Notes: generated by a model not told the origin, from the sequence alone. A stretch of DNA of 64,000 bases from Thauera phenolivorans (GCF_001696715.1 NZ_MBFM01000003.1:397388-461387); one strand, 5' to 3'. Positions 47,694-57,491 are shown, counted from the first letter of the stretch. Numbers and translations: made by a program.

Positions 47694-48119
47694 TCACTTG
47701 GCCATCTGGCGCTCGCGCATCTCTTCCAGCGTCTTGCAGTCGATGCACAGCGTCGCCGTGGGCCGTGCCTCCAGGCGCTTGAGACCGATCTCGACACCGC
47801 AGCTGTCGCAGTAGCCGTATTCGCCCTCCTCGAGGCGCTGGAGGGCCTCGTCTATCTTCTTGATGAGCTTACGTTCGCGGTCGCGGTTGCGCAGCTCGAG
47901 CGCGATGTCGGATTCCTGGCTCGCACGGTCGTTGGGGTCGGCGAACACCGTCGCCTCGTCCTGCATCGTATGCACGGTGCGTTCGATGTCGCCGACCAGT
48001 TCCGCTTTCAGCGAGCTGAGGATCTCGCGGAAGTGAGCCGTCTGCTTCTCGCTCATGTACTCCTCGCCTGCGGCGGGGTCGTACGGCGCGAATTGCTTGT
48101 GCAGGTTTTCTTCAGGCAT
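47694..48119 (-). CDS. dksA: RNA polymerase-binding transcription factor DksA
   Basis: A 141-residue secondary-channel factor that mediates the stringent response with ppGpp. It has the coiled-coil hairpin with acidic tip residues and a zinc finger C-x2-C-x17-C-x2-C (CDSC, CIDC). Start ATG 48119 is used, with a GGAAG-like site upstream; homologues are often ten residues longer, and the upstream frame has lysine/serine-rich codons but only an ATT as possible start. The gene has no clear terminator of its own: the intron separates it from the bidirectional terminator it may once have used. Confidence 0.93.
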   Translation of the reverse strand: MPEENLHKQFAPYDPAAGEEYMSEKQTAHFREILSSLKAELVGDIERTVHTMQDEATVFADPNDRASQESDIALELRNRDRERKLIKKIDEALQRLEEGEYGYCDSCGVEIGLKRLEARPTATLCIDCKTLEEMRERQMAK

Positions 48120-48253
48120 GACTTCGACTTCCACAGGTTGTTTGCTCGAGGCGGACTTAATAGCAGAAATGTCATGCAGCGGCAAGCGAGCAGGGCCGCG
48201 CCGCCCGGTAACGGCGCCGGATTCGACAATCGTTGAAAAATGCCGAAAGACAT

Positions 48254-48282
48254 TTGACGGCGACGTTAGGCATCTGTATAGT
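48254..48282 (+). promoter_or_regulatory. Promoter of the tRNA cluster
   Basis: TTGACG (48254-48259) and TATAGT (48277-48282) are 17 bases apart, near consensus. A GC-rich discriminator follows, as in stringently controlled stable-RNA promoters. The start would be near 48289, four bases before tRNA-Pro. Confidence 0.88.
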
Positions 48283-48292
48283 TCGCGGCTCT

Positions 48293-48369
48293 CGGGGTGT
48301 AGCGCAGTCCGGTAGCGCGCTTGCTTTGGGAGCAAGATGTCGGGGGTTCGAATCCCTCCACCCCGACCA
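48293..48369 (+). tRNA. tRNA-Pro (TGG)
   Basis: A 77-base cloverleaf with CCA encoded. Acceptor CGGGGTG pairs with CACCCCG; the anticodon loop TTTGGGA gives anticodon TGG; the T arm is GGGGG-TTCGAAT-CCCTC, near-perfectly paired. Confidence 0.96.
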
Positions 48370-48395
48370 GCTCACCCCGGATTGCCCGCGGGACT

Positions 48396-48472
48396 CTGCC
48401 CGTAGCTCAACCGGATAGAGCACCGGCCTTCTAAGCCGGGGGTTGCAGGTTCGATTCCTGCCGGGCAGGCCA
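48396..48472 (+). tRNA. tRNA-Arg (TCT)
   Basis: A 77-base cloverleaf with CCA encoded. Acceptor CTGCCCG pairs with CGGGCAG; the anticodon loop CTTCTAA between CCGGC and GCCGG gives TCT; T arm GCAGG-TTCGATT-CCTGC. It is 26 bases after tRNA-Pro. Confidence 0.96.
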
Positions 48473-48519
48473 GGAAAGACAGGTTTCAAGGGTTTCGGCC
48501 TTGCCGAGGTCCTGATAGT

Positions 48520-48596
48520 GGCGGCATTAGCTCAGTTGGTAGAGCGTTGGATTGTGGCTCCAAAGGTCACCGGTTCGAAACCGGTATGTCGCCCCA
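48520..48596 (+). tRNA. tRNA-His (GTG)
   Basis: A 77-base cloverleaf with CCA encoded. The anticodon loop TTGTGGC gives GTG. Position -1 is a G (48520) facing the discriminator C, the identity mark of tRNA-His. The acceptor has one G-T wobble. Confidence 0.96.
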
Positions 48597-48644
48597 CTAA
48601 ACAGAAGGTCGCCCGCGCATAGGATGCGTGAGGCGCCGGATGAT

Positions 48645-48672
48645 GAAAAAACCGCCCGGGGGCGGTTTTTTT
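48645..48672. terminator. Terminator after the tRNA cluster
   Basis: A perfect stem (48645-48656 with its complement from 48661) of A-tract, ACCGCC core and T-tract, with a CGGG loop. It lies between the tRNA cluster and a convergent membrane-protein gene and works in both directions. Confidence 0.92.
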
Positions 48673-48725
48673 CATGCCTGCGATTCCCTGCGCCGTCTTT
48701 CGTGCGGGTCCGCTCTCCGAGGCGC

Positions 48726-49991
48726 CTAGCCGCGAGCCCGTCGGCCGGCGCGCACCGCGCGCAGCAGGTTGCCGAACAGCCAGCCGAACTCCACCATCAG
48801 CAGCAGCCCGGCCAGCGGTGCCAGCACGGGCAGCACGGCGGCCGCGAGCAGGACAGCCAGAGTGGCCGCGTGGGCCTGCAGCTGCCGGCGCATGGGTGCG
48901 TCGGGCAGCAGCTTCTTCATGTTGGGTGCCTTGATGCCGGCCTGGGTCAGGTGCAGCCAGGTGAGGAAGGGCACGATCTTGTAGAGCATCGCGCTGATCG
49001 CGCCGCCGAAGGCACCGTGCATCACGAGCACGCCGGCTACGACCGGCAGACGCTCGATGTCGGTCAGCATGGTGCCGAGCAACGCGACGAGGCCCCCGAG
49101 CGCGGCGAACATCGCCAGCCGGAAGGCGCGGAAGGAGGCATCGGGTGTGCTGCGGCGCGAACGCGACTGCAGCCGGACGGTGGCGATCGCGAACAGGGCG
49201 GCGAGCGCGAGCAGCGCCAGTCCGGTGGCGGTGGCGGGCAGTGCGTGGCCACCGAGGGTGGCGGCGCTCCACGCCAGGAGCGCGACGAGCACCGTCGGCG
49301 CCCAGTGTCGGGTCAGTCGCGCGGGGTAGGCGGGGGTGATCTGGAACATCGGCACCACCACCCAGCTCGTCGCCGCCAGCAGCAGTCCGCCCCAGCCGAG
49401 CCAGCCCCAGCCGGCATGGAGATCGACCAGCATCGGCAGCGGCACCGGCAGGGCGAGCCCGCGCGAGAGGACGAGCGCGAGGAGCACCCCGAGCGCGGCG
49501 GTGACCGCGAGGCCGGCGAGCGCGTAGCGCAGATCGCGTGGCGTGCGGCTGGCGCCGGCCGTGGCCGGCGCGTCGAGCAGGGCCCGGACCGCCGCGGCGA
49601 GGAAGATCAGCAGGCCGGCCGCGAGCAGGCCCGCCCCGGCCAGGATCGCCTCGGGCGCGATGCGTCCGAGGCCCCAGGCGAGCGCCAGGGTGCCGCCGGC
49701 GAGCACGAGGTGGGAGGCGCCCGCTACCCGCGCCGGGGCCGGCATCGCGGCGCCGGCGACCACTGGCAGCACCTGCAGCAGGGCGCCGAGCATCACCTGC
49801 AGCATGAAGCCGGCGGCGAACAGATGGACCAGGGCGAGTGCCGGCGGAGTCCAGCGCGACTCGAGCACGCCGGGCGCGAACAGCAGTACCAGGCCGGCGA
49901 CGACGCCGAACAGCGGGGCGGTGAGGAAGAAGCGGAGGGGGGCGGAGAAGGGGGGCGTGTCCTGATAGGCCAGGCCCGGGTTTGCGCTCAT
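48726..49991 (-). CDS. Heme-copper oxidase subunit I-like (NnrS-like) membrane protein
   Basis: A 421-residue polytopic protein of about 12 membrane helices with few polar residues outside them. Scattered His in helices (His56, His192, and the later VMHGAF and LHLTQ), and the VHLFAAGFMLQVMLGALLQVLPVVAG and PMFQITPAYP segments, resemble heme-copper-oxidase-like proteins near NnrS, which respond to nitric oxide. The exact family is not certain. It is the last gene of an operon with hemerythrin and DUF2249 genes; it overlaps the DUF2249 gene by four bases (ATGA). Confidence 0.72.
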   Translation of the reverse strand: MSANPGLAYQDTPPFSAPLRFFLTAPLFGVVAGLVLLFAPGVLESRWTPPALALVHLFAAGFMLQVMLGALLQVLPVVAGAAMPAPARVAGASHLVLAGGTLALAWGLGRIAPEAILAGAGLLAAGLLIFLAAAVRALLDAPATAGASRTPRDLRYALAGLAVTAALGVLLALVLSRGLALPVPLPMLVDLHAGWGWLGWGGLLLAATSWVVVPMFQITPAYPARLTRHWAPTVLVALLAWSAATLGGHALPATATGLALLALAALFAIATVRLQSRSRRSTPDASFRAFRLAMFAALGGLVALLGTMLTDIERLPVVAGVLVMHGAFGGAISAMLYKIVPFLTWLHLTQAGIKAPNMKKLLPDAPMRRQLQAHAATLAVLLAAAVLPVLAPLAGLLLMVEFGWLFGNLLRAVRAGRRARG

Positions 49992-50203
49992 GGACGTGTG
50001 ATCAGGATTTCCACCGCGTCCTCCCGGACCTCTGCCGCGTGGCGGTAGCCGTCGCGATCGAGCATGCGCAGCAGTGGATGCGGCATGCGGTCGAGCAGCA
50101 GGCGCATGCTCTCGCCCGGCTTCAGATCCACCAGCGCCTCCATCGCGCGTTCGAAGGGCTCGGGCGGCTCGAGGCCGCGGGTATCGACGACGATCGTGTT
50201 CAT
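49988..50203 (-). CDS. DUF2249 domain protein
   Basis: A 71-residue protein with the DUF2249 pattern: VDTRGLEPPEPFERAMEAL at the start and an acidic, leucine-rich remainder. DUF2249 proteins often accompany denitrification or nitrosative-stress genes. It overlaps both neighbours by four bases (ATGA at each junction), so the three genes are translationally coupled. Confidence 0.85.
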   Translation of the reverse strand: MNTIVVDTRGLEPPEPFERAMEALVDLKPGESMRLLLDRMPHPLLRMLDRDGYRHAAEVREDAVEILITRP

Positions 50204-50655
50204 GCCTCCGCCCTCGCGCCGAGGCGACGGGCGAGGCCGGCCGCCAGTTCGGTGCGCTCGTCGGCGAGGCGGGCGTCGCACATCGGGTAGAGGATGTTCT
50301 CTTCCTTCATGTTGTGCTGTTGCAGCATCACCATCAGGGTGTCGGCCTCGCCGGCGAAGTCCGCGGCGTCGCGGCGCACGAGCGCATCCTGCATCGCGGC
50401 GAGGGTCTCGCGCATGTCGGCGTGCTCGCCGCGCATGACCTGGGTCGGGCCGCCGGTCATGCCGGTGACCGCTTCGAAGCGGGGAAAGAGCTGCTGCTCC
50501 TCGGCGTCGAAGTGCGCCTGGAGGGCGCGTGAGAAGGCGTCCATCGCCTGCGCTGCCGCTTCCCATTCGCCCTTGGCGGCGTGGGTCTCGGCGCTGGCGA
50601 AGAGGTGGTCGCATTCGCGGTGGTCATGGGTCATCAGTTCGGCGATCGTGCTCAT
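50200..50655 (-). CDS. Hemerythrin domain protein
   Basis: A 151-residue four-helix bundle protein with a diiron site. The likely ligands are His12, His48, Glu52, His78, His114 and Glu118 (HDHRECDHL, HFDAEE, GEHADM, HNMKEE). It may bind oxygen or nitric oxide, or act in iron-sulfur repair. The start ATG 50655 has GGAG upstream. First gene of an operon preceded by an FNR-type box. Confidence 0.9.
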   Translation of the reverse strand: MSTIAELMTHDHRECDHLFASAETHAAKGEWEAAAQAMDAFSRALQAHFDAEEQQLFPRFEAVTGMTGGPTQVMRGEHADMRETLAAMQDALVRRDAADFAGEADTLMVMLQQHNMKEENILYPMCDARLADERTELAAGLARRLGARAEA

Positions 50656-50681
50656 GTCGTGCTCCGGGGTGGGTGCACGCC

Positions 50682-50722
50682 ATTCTCCGCAGCGGAGTCG
50701 GCCCGGCATTGATGAGAGTCAA
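50682..50722 (-). promoter_or_regulatory. FNR/Anr-type box with -10 element for the hemerythrin operon
   Basis: TTGATgagaGTCAA at 50709-50722 matches the FNR/Anr palindrome TTGAT-N4-ATCAA at nine of ten positions. On the minus strand, GAGAAT about 28 bases from the box centre could be the -10 element, which puts the box near -41.5, as in FNR-activated promoters. The hemerythrin ATG lies 54 bases downstream. Confidence 0.75.
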
Positions 50723-50813
50723 TTCGGTCCGGGTGCTCGCGGACGGCGGCTTTGGCGGTGTCGGGTTTCGCGGGCAGAATGTCGGTTTTGCCAACTTTCG
50801 GCCCGGGACACGC

Positions 50814-52046
50814 ATGAGCAAAGCGCTCGGCGCGGGCGGCTGGAGCAGGATCTTCCTGCCCTTCGCGCTCGGCTACTACCTCTCCTACATGCTCCGCACC
50901 GTCAATGCGGTGATCTCGCCCGCGCTGAGTGCCGAGCTCGGGCTCGATGCGGGCAGCCTCGGCCTGCTTACCAGCACGTACTTCCTCGCCTTCGGCCTCG
51001 CGCAGATCCCGGTCGGCATCGCGCTCGACCGCTTCGGCCCGCGGCGGGTGGAGGGCGCGCTGCTGCTCGTCACAGCGGCAGGCGCGGTCGTCTTCGCTGT
51101 GGGCGACTCGCTCCCCGCCCTCGGCCTCGGCCGGGCGATGATCGGGCTCGGCGTGTCGGCCTGCCTGATGGCGGCGCTGAAGGGCTTCGCCATGTGGTAT
51201 CCGGTCGAGCGCCAGAGTTCGATGACCGGCTTCATCATGGCCGCCGGCGCGCTCGGCGCGCTCACCGCGAGCGTTCCCCTCGAGCTCGCCCTCCCTCATG
51301 TCGGCTGGCGCGGCGCCTTCTGGCTGATCGCCGTGGTGGCGCTGACGATTTCGGTGACAGTGTTCCGCTCCCTGCCGGACGAGGCGGGACATGCCTCTCA
51401 GGAGAGCCTCGGCGAGGCGCTGCGCTCGGTGGCACGCATCTACGCTTCGCCCGCTTTTTTGCGCTACGCCGCATCGGCGAGCTTCTTCATCGGCGGTTTC
51501 ATGGCACTGCAGAGCCTGTGGGCGGTGCCCTGGCTGATGAACGTCAATGGCTTCGACCTCGCCGCCTCGGCCCGCCTGTTGGTGATCCTGAACCTGGGGA
51601 TGCTGTGCGGCCAGCTGTCGATCGGCTTCCTCGGCATGCGTCTCGCGCGTCGCGGGCTACGACCGCTCGACCTGATGCGTATGGGCTACGGGCTGCTGCT
51701 GTTCGTGCAGCTGGCGATCCTGCTCCAGTTCGGGTCGCCGGCCATGCTCTGGTTCGCGCTCGGCTTCCTGTCCGCGGTGAATTCGCAGAGCTATCTCGCC
51801 ACCGCGCAGGCCTTTCCGCGCGCGCTCTTCGGCCGGGTGAGCACGGCGGTCAACCTGATGGCCTTCGCTGGCGCCTTCCTGGTGCAGTGGGGCATGGGGG
51901 TCGCGCTCGACCTGCTGCAAGCGCGCGGACACACGCTCCCGAGTGCTCTCGGATTCGCCTTCGGCGGCCTGTTGCTGCTGCAGGTGCTGGCGATCCTGCC
52001 CGTGCTGAGGCGCTGTCGGCCTCAGGCTGCGAGCCCGGCGGCGTAA
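50814..52046 (+). CDS. MFS transporter
   Basis: A 410-residue major facilitator with 12 predicted membrane helices. The motif LDRFGPRRVEG between helices 2 and 3 is the usual MFS loop signature, and a central charged loop splits two halves. The substrate is unknown. ATG 50814 is about 100 bases downstream of the FNR box, so this gene may share that regulation, but the spacing suits the opposite strand better. The stop overlaps the convergent flavoprotein gene by 25 bases. Confidence 0.88.
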   Translation: MSKALGAGGWSRIFLPFALGYYLSYMLRTVNAVISPALSAELGLDAGSLGLLTSTYFLAFGLAQIPVGIALDRFGPRRVEGALLLVTAAGAVVFAVGDSLPALGLGRAMIGLGVSACLMAALKGFAMWYPVERQSSMTGFIMAAGALGALTASVPLELALPHVGWRGAFWLIAVVALTISVTVFRSLPDEAGHASQESLGEALRSVARIYASPAFLRYAASASFFIGGFMALQSLWAVPWLMNVNGFDLAASARLLVILNLGMLCGQLSIGFLGMRLARRGLRPLDLMRMGYGLLLFVQLAILLQFGSPAMLWFALGFLSAVNSQSYLATAQAFPRALFGRVSTAVNLMAFAGAFLVQWGMGVALDLLQARGHTLPSALGFAFGGLLLLQVLAILPVLRRCRPQAASPAA

Positions 52047-53245
52047 CCCGAGGACCAGGCCCACTGGAAGTTGTAGCCGCCGAGGTGGCCGGTGACGTCC
52101 ATCACCTCGCCGACGAAGTAGAGGCCCGGGCAGTGGCGTGACTCCATCGTCTTCGACGACAGCGCGCGCGTGTCCACGCCGCCGAGCGTGACCTCGGCCT
52201 TCGCATAGCCCTGGGTCCCCGAGGGGGTGAGCTGCCACGCCGACAGCGTGCGCGCGATCTCGCGCAGCTGGACATGGCGGAATTCGTTCAGTGGCCGCTC
52301 CCAGCCGTGCAGCTCACACCAGGCGTGGGCGAAGCGGCGCGGCAGTCGTTCGGCGAGCAGGTTGGCGAGCAGGGTGCGGTCGCCGGCATGGCCGAGCAAC
52401 CAGTCTTCGGCGTCCACGCCGGGCAGCAGGTCGAGCGCGACCGGCGACCAGCCGGCCTTCTCGTAGGCCTGGGCCTGCCAGTAGCTCGACACCTGCAGGA
52501 TCGCGGGTCCGGACAGGCCGCGGTGGGTGATCAGAACCGCCTCGCGGAAACTGCCGCCGTTGCAGCGCGCCTCGACCTCGATCGAGGCGCCGGCCAGCGG
52601 CGCGAGGCGGGCGAGCGTGTCGGGGTCGAGCGTGAGCGGCACCAGGGCGGGACGCGGCGCCACCATGGGCAGACCGAACTGCTCGGCGATGCGGTAGCCG
52701 AACGGGCTCGCGCCGATCTTCGGAATCGACAGGCCTCCGGTGGCGATCACCAGGCTGTGCGCGGCGAAGCGGCCGCGGCTGGTATCGACGATGAAGCGCT
52801 CGGCGCCGTCGTCGCCACGCTGGATCTCGCGTACCTCGGCCGGCATCGCCCACGACACGGCGCCGTCCTCGCACTCGGCGCGCAGCATGTCGATGATCTG
52901 CTGCGCGGAGTCGTCGCAGAACAGCTGGCCCCAATCCCTTTCATGGAAGCGGATGCCATGACGCTGGACGAGAGCGATAAAATCCTGCGCCGTATAGCGC
53001 GACAGCGCCGAGCGGGCGAAATGCCGGTTGCGGCCGAGGTAGTGCTCGGGGCCCACGCGCCGGTTGGTGAAATTGCACCGGCCACCGCCGGAGATGCGGA
53101 TCTTTTCGGCGAGTTTCGTCGCATGGTCGAGCAACAGCACCCGGCGCCCGCGCTGGCCGGCCGTCGCCGCACACATCATGCCGGCGGCACCCGCGCCGAT
53201 GACGATGAGGTCGAAACTGCGGATGCTGGAATCGGCGTCTGGCAC
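52022..53245 (-). CDS. BaiN/HI0933-type NAD(P)/FAD-dependent oxidoreductase
   Basis: A 407-residue flavoprotein with the N-terminal FAD motif VIGAGAAGMMCA and the family-defining GGGRCNFTN. The C-terminal GEVMDVTGHLGGYNFQWAWSSGYAAG is typical of the HI0933/YhiN/BaiN group. Physiological substrate not known. The start is taken as GTG 53245, with AGGGG upstream; there is no ATG in a suitable place. Confidence 0.9.
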   Translation of the reverse strand: MPDADSSIRSFDLIVIGAGAAGMMCAATAGQRGRRVLLLDHATKLAEKIRISGGGRCNFTNRRVGPEHYLGRNRHFARSALSRYTAQDFIALVQRHGIRFHERDWGQLFCDDSAQQIIDMLRAECEDGAVSWAMPAEVREIQRGDDGAERFIVDTSRGRFAAHSLVIATGGLSIPKIGASPFGYRIAEQFGLPMVAPRPALVPLTLDPDTLARLAPLAGASIEVEARCNGGSFREAVLITHRGLSGPAILQVSSYWQAQAYEKAGWSPVALDLLPGVDAEDWLLGHAGDRTLLANLLAERLPRRFAHAWCELHGWERPLNEFRHVQLREIARTLSAWQLTPSGTQGYAKAEVTLGGVDTRALSSKTMESRHCPGLYFVGEVMDVTGHLGGYNFQWAWSSGYAAGLAA

Positions 53246-53320
53246 GCGCGCCCCTGATCGCTGAAAAGCGGGGCAGAATACGCGCTGTACCGCAATGCGG
53301 CAAATCACAAGAAGATCGAG

Positions 53321-56300
53321 ATGTCAGAAATGGATGCAAACCGGATGAGCGAAGCGCCTGCGCAAGCGCGGGAAGCCGCCGGTCGCGGTCGCGGGCACCG
53401 GCTGCTGCGCCCCGCCTTATGGACCCTGGGCGTGCTGGCGGTACTCGCTAGCGCGCTCCATTTCGGCCTGCCCCCGCTCGCCCGGCACTACGGCACGCAG
53501 ATCCTGGCCGAGACGCTCGGCCGTGAGGTCTCGATCGAGCGCATGCGCTTCAATCCGCTGACGCTCACCGCCGAGGCGCATGGGGTGAAGGTGATGGAGG
53601 CCGACGGCGTCGGCGAGGCGCTCGCCTTCGACGTGCTGCGCGTCAACCTCGAACTCGAATCGCTGGTGCGCGGCGGTGCCGTGCTGCACGAGCTCGCGCT
53701 CGTCGGACCGCGGCTGAACGTGGTGCTCGAGGGTGAGGGGCGGCACAACTGGTCGGACGTGTTCGAACACTTCGCGGCGGCACGGACGCGCGAGGACGAG
53801 GCGGGCGAGACGCTGTTCTCGGTGGGCAACATCCGCATCACCGGCGGCAAGGTCGTGGTCGACGACCGCGTGCGCGGCCTGCGCCACGACGTCGATGCGA
53901 TCGAGCTCGGCCTGCCGTTCATCTCCAATCTGCCGGTGGAGGTCGACGTCTTCGTCGAGCCCGTGCTGTCGGCGACCCTCGACGGCAACCCGCTCGCGCT
54001 GAGCGCCAAGGCCAAGCCCTTCATCGACAGCCGCGACACGATTCTCGAGGTCGAGCTGAAGGCCTTCGATCTCGCGCCCTGGATGGCCTACCTGCCGACC
54101 GACACCGGCTTCAGGCTGCCGTCGGGTCTGCTGACGACAAAGGTGGAGATCAGCTTCGCCCAGCAGCCCGGGGATCGGCCCACGCTGTCGCTGCGCGGGC
54201 CGGTGCAGGTCGATCAGCTCGAGATTCAGGACAAGGCGGGCGAGCCGGTGCTGAAGATGTCCGAGTTCGGCTTCGAGCTCGCCGACGTCGAGCCGATGGC
54301 GGGGCGGTGGCATTTCACCCGCCTGCGCCTGATGGCGCCCGAGCTCAATCTGGTGCGGCTGAAGAACGGCGAGCTCAACCTCATGGGCCTGATGCCGCCG
54401 GCTGGCGAGGCCGATGCCAAGGCGGCGAAGGCGGAGAAGGGGCCTACGGCGGAGAAGGCGGGCGCCATGGCGGAATCGCGGGCGCCGATCGACTTCCTGC
54501 TGTCCGATGCGCGCATCCGCGACGGCGTGGTGAGCTTCGAGGATCGTAGCCTGGCGCAACCCTTCGCGACCCGGATCGAGGCGCTCAACCTCGACATGCG
54601 CGACCTCGCCAACACCGGCGAGCTGCCGGCGGACATCCGCTTCGAGCACGCTACCGACGGCGGCGAGAAGGCGGTGCACGAAGCGCGGCTGCGGCTCGTG
54701 CCCTTCGAGCTCGAAGGCACGGTCGCGCTCGAAGGTGTCAAGCTTGCTCGCTACGCCCCCTACGCGGCGCTCGGACTGCCCGGCGGCGATCTGCGCAGCG
54801 GCGAGCTCGGGGCGAACCTGAGCTACCGGCTGGCCGCGGTCGAAGGGGGCAGGACCGAAGCGGGCGCGATCGTCGAAACCCTCGCACTGAAGGATTTCGC
54901 CCTCGCGCTGAGCGGCCGGAAGGATGCCGCGCTCAGCGTGCCGCAGCTCGACCTGCGTCGGGCCGAGATCGACCTCGATGCGCGCAGCGTGAAGGTGGCC
55001 GAACTCGGGCTCAAGGGCGCGAATGTGTCCGCGGTACGGCTGAAGAACGGCGATATCGACCTCATGGGCCTGTTCGGCAAGCCGGCCGCCAAGGCGGCGT
55101 CGAAGCAGGCGCGCGGCAAGGCGGCCGAGCCGGAGTGGGCGGTCACGGTCGCCAGGCTCGCGCTCGAGGGCGCCGCGGTGCGGCTCGAGGATCGCAGCGT
55201 GTCCAAGCCGGTCGTGCTCGCGATCGACGGCATCGGCCTCACCCTCGACAACGTCAGCACCCTGAAGGACGTCACCACCAAGCTCGAGCTCGACTCGCGG
55301 ATCAACCGCAGCGGGCGCGCGCTGGCGAGCGGCGACCTCACGCTGTCGCCGCTGAAGGCCGACCTCAGGGTCGACCTGCGGGTGATCAACCTGCTGCCGC
55401 TGCAGCCCTACGTGCTGGAGAAGACCCGCATCGCGATCTCGCGCGGCAGCCTGGACGCCTGGGGCCTGGTCAATCTGCGCACCGCGCCTGACGGCCGACT
55501 GCTCGGCACCTATCGCGGGGACATCGGCGTCAATCGCTTCGCCTCCATCGATCGCAACAATTCGACCGAATTCGTGCGCTGGGGCAAGCTGCGCGTCGAG
55601 AAGATCGATTCGAGGCTCGAGCCCTTCCGCCTCGCGATCGGCCGCATCGCGCTCGACGATTTCTACACCCGCCTGATTCTCGATGAAGAGGGGCGGCTGA
55701 ACCTGCGCGAGATCCAGGGCGGTGCGGGCGGCGGGGACGAGCCCGCGACCACGCGGACCGCGGTCGCCACCGAGCAGGATCCCTTCGTCGGCGGCGTGGT
55801 CGAGCTCCCGGGAGGCGGCGCACGCGAGGCGGCCGGCAAGCGCAGCGCCGACCTGCCGGCGCAGGCCTCGCCGCCGCCGCCGATCAGCGTCGGGCGGATC
55901 GAGTTCAGGCGCGGCAACATCGCCTTCAGCGATCGCTTCATCCGGCCGAACTACGACGTCAACCTGACCGGTATGACCGGCACGCTGCTCGGGGTGTCCT
56001 CGGATCCGTCCACGATCGCCACGCTCGATCTCGCCGGCAAGGTCGACAACACCGCGCCGGTGACGGTGATCGGCGAGCTCAACCCCTTCCGCCAGGACAG
56101 TCACCTGGACATCACCGGCACGGTGAAGGGCTTCGAGCTGACCGGCCTGTCGAGCTATTCTGGCAAGTATGTGGGCTACGGCATCGCGCGCGGCCAGCTG
56201 TCGGCCGAGGTCAAGTACAAGGTCGAGGACCGCAAGCTCACCGCCACCAACCAGATCTTCCTCGACCAGCTCGAGTTCGGCGACAAGGTCGACAGCCCCG

Positions 56301-57055
56301 ACGCGGTGAATTTGCCGGTGCGGCTCGCGGTGTCGCTGCTGAAGAACCGCGACGGCGAGATCGATCTTCACCTGCCGATCAGCGGCACACTCGACGACCC
56401 CCAGTTCAGCGTGTTCGGGCTGGTGGTGAGGGCGCTCTTCAACCTGGTCGGCAAGGCGATCACCGCCCCGTTCTCCCTGCTCGCGGCGGCGCTCGGCGGG
56501 GGCGAGGAGCTCTCGCAGCTCGACCTCGCCCCCGGCGCCGTGCTCCCCGCCGAGGCGCAGACGAAGAAGCTTGCCGCGCTCGGCGACGCCCTTGTCGACC
56601 GGCCGGCGCTGCGGCTGGACGTCACCGGGCGCGCCGACCCCGCGGTGGACGGCGAGGGACTGAAGCGCGCGATGCTCGACCGCCAGGTGCAGGCCGAGAA
56701 GCTGAAGGCGATGATGGCCGCCGGGCAGGACGCACCGCCCGTCGATGAGATCGAGATCGGCGCCGAGGAGTACCCGGAGCTGCTCAAGAAGGCCTATCGC
56801 GCCGCCGACTTCAAGAAGCCACGCAACCTGATCGGCATGATGAAGGACATTCCGGTGGCCGAAATGGAGGCGCTGATGATCGCCAACAGCAAGGTCGGCG
56901 AGGAGGACTTTCGCCTTCTCGCGCAGCGCCGTGCGCAGGCGGTGAAGGACTGGCTGATCGCCGAGGGCGGTGTGCCCGCCGAGCGCATCTTCGTGCTCGA
57001 GCCCAAGGTGGAGCCGAGCGGCGAGCAGGGCCAGGTGGTGTTCTCGCTGCGCTGA
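53321..57055 (+). CDS. DUF748 domain protein (AsmA-like, very large)
   Basis: A 1244-residue protein with an N-terminal membrane helix (about residues 30-52) and then a long, repetitive beta-rich region in which DUF748 modules recur (for example [12 protein letters not shown] and [12 protein letters not shown]). AsmA-like proteins are envelope proteins; several span the periplasm and move lipids to the outer membrane. The last 150 residues resemble an OmpA-like tail, without being clear. A lipid-transport role is inferred from the fold class only. No start-site uncertainty beyond an ATG eight codons in. Confidence 0.85.
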   Translation: MSEMDANRMSEAPAQAREAAGRGRGHRLLRPALWTLGVLAVLASALHFGLPPLARHYGTQILAETLGREVSIERMRFNPLTLTAEAHGVKVMEADGVGEALAFDVLRVNLELESLVRGGAVLHELALVGPRLNVVLEGEGRHNWSDVFEHFAAARTREDEAGETLFSVGNIRITGGKVVVDDRVRGLRHDVDAIELGLPFISNLPVEVDVFVEPVLSATLDGNPLALSAKAKPFIDSRDTILEVELKAFDLAPWMAYLPTDTGFRLPSGLLTTKVEISFAQQPGDRPTLSLRGPVQVDQLEIQDKAGEPVLKMSEFGFELADVEPMAGRWHFTRLRLMAPELNLVRLKNGELNLMGLMPPAGEADAKAAKAEKGPTAEKAGAMAESRAPIDFLLSDARIRDGVVSFEDRSLAQPFATRIEALNLDMRDLANTGELPADIRFEHATDGGEKAVHEARLRLVPFELEGTVALEGVKLARYAPYAALGLPGGDLRSGELGANLSYRLAAVEGGRTEAGAIVETLALKDFALALSGRKDAALSVPQLDLRRAEIDLDARSVKVAELGLKGANVSAVRLKNGDIDLMGLFGKPAAKAASKQARGKAAEPEWAVTVARLALEGAAVRLEDRSVSKPVVLAIDGIGLTLDNVSTLKDVTTKLELDSRINRSGRALASGDLTLSPLKADLRVDLRVINLLPLQPYVLEKTRIAISRGSLDAWGLVNLRTAPDGRLLGTYRGDIGVNRFASIDRNNSTEFVRWGKLRVEKIDSRLEPFRLAIGRIALDDFYTRLILDEEGRLNLREIQGGAGGGDEPATTRTAVATEQDPFVGGVVELPGGGAREAAGKRSADLPAQASPPPPISVGRIEFRRGNIAFSDRFIRPNYDVNLTGMTGTLLGVSSDPSTIATLDLAGKVDNTAPVTVIGELNPFRQDSHLDITGTVKGFELTGLSSYSGKYVGYGIARGQLSAEVKYKVEDRKLTATNQIFLDQLEFGDKVDSPDAVNLPVRLAVSLLKNRDGEIDLHLPISGTLDDPQFSVFGLVVRALFNLVGKAITAPFSLLAAALGGGEELSQLDLAPGAVLPAEAQTKKLAALGDALVDRPALRLDVTGRADPAVDGEGLKRAMLDRQVQAEKLKAMMAAGQDAPPVDEIEIGAEEYPELLKKAYRAADFKKPRNLIGMMKDIPVAEMEALMIANSKVGEEDFRLLAQRRAQAVKDWLIAEGGVPAERIFVLEPKVEPSGEQGQVVFSLR

Positions 57056-57084
57056 AGGCGGGTCGACGAAACGGGGAGGAGACG

Positions 57085-57393
57085 ATGACGCAGAAACTCG
57101 ATGCCCAGGCACGCCGCGAGGCGCTCGCCGAACTGGCCGGCTGGACCGAGGTCGAGGGCCGTGACGCGATCCGGCGCAGCCTGTGCTTCGCCGATTTCAA
57201 TGCCGCCTTCGGCTTCATGAGCCGGGTCGCGCTGCAGGCCGAGAAGATGGATCACCATCCCGAATGGTCGAATGTCTACAACCGGGTCGAGATCGTGCTC
57301 AGCACTCACGACGTCGGGGGACTGAGCGAGCTTGACCTTCGCCTGGCGCGCTTCATCGACACCGCGGCCCAGGCGACGGGTGCGCAGGCTTGA
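57085..57393 (+). CDS. phhB: Pterin-4a-carbinolamine dehydratase
   Basis: A 102-residue enzyme that dehydrates 4a-hydroxy-tetrahydropterin. The conserved [14 protein letters not shown] and [12 protein letters not shown] motifs include the catalytic His pair. The start has GGAGG upstream. In many genomes it supports phenylalanine hydroxylase; no such gene is adjacent here. Confidence 0.94.
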   Translation: MTQKLDAQARREALAELAGWTEVEGRDAIRRSLCFADFNAAFGFMSRVALQAEKMDHHPEWSNVYNRVEIVLSTHDVGGLSELDLRLARFIDTAAQATGAQA

Positions 57394-57462
57394 GCGGCGG
57401 CGGGCCTACGCATCCACTTACAAAGATTCAGCCTCGCGAGGGCCGGGCCGCCGCCCAGGTGC

Positions 57463-57491
57463 TTGAAATCCCGGGGCCTTGCCCCCACAAT
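57463..57491 (+). promoter_or_regulatory. Promoter of the tmRNA gene
   Basis: TTGAAA (57463-57468) and CACAAT (57486-57491) are 17 bases apart. Transcription would start near 57498, at the 5' side of the acceptor piece. Confidence 0.65.

Noticed and set aside
53417-57112. A long minus-strand open frame opposite the DUF748 gene
   Set aside because: Shadow of the + strand gene, without any domain or ribosome-binding site.
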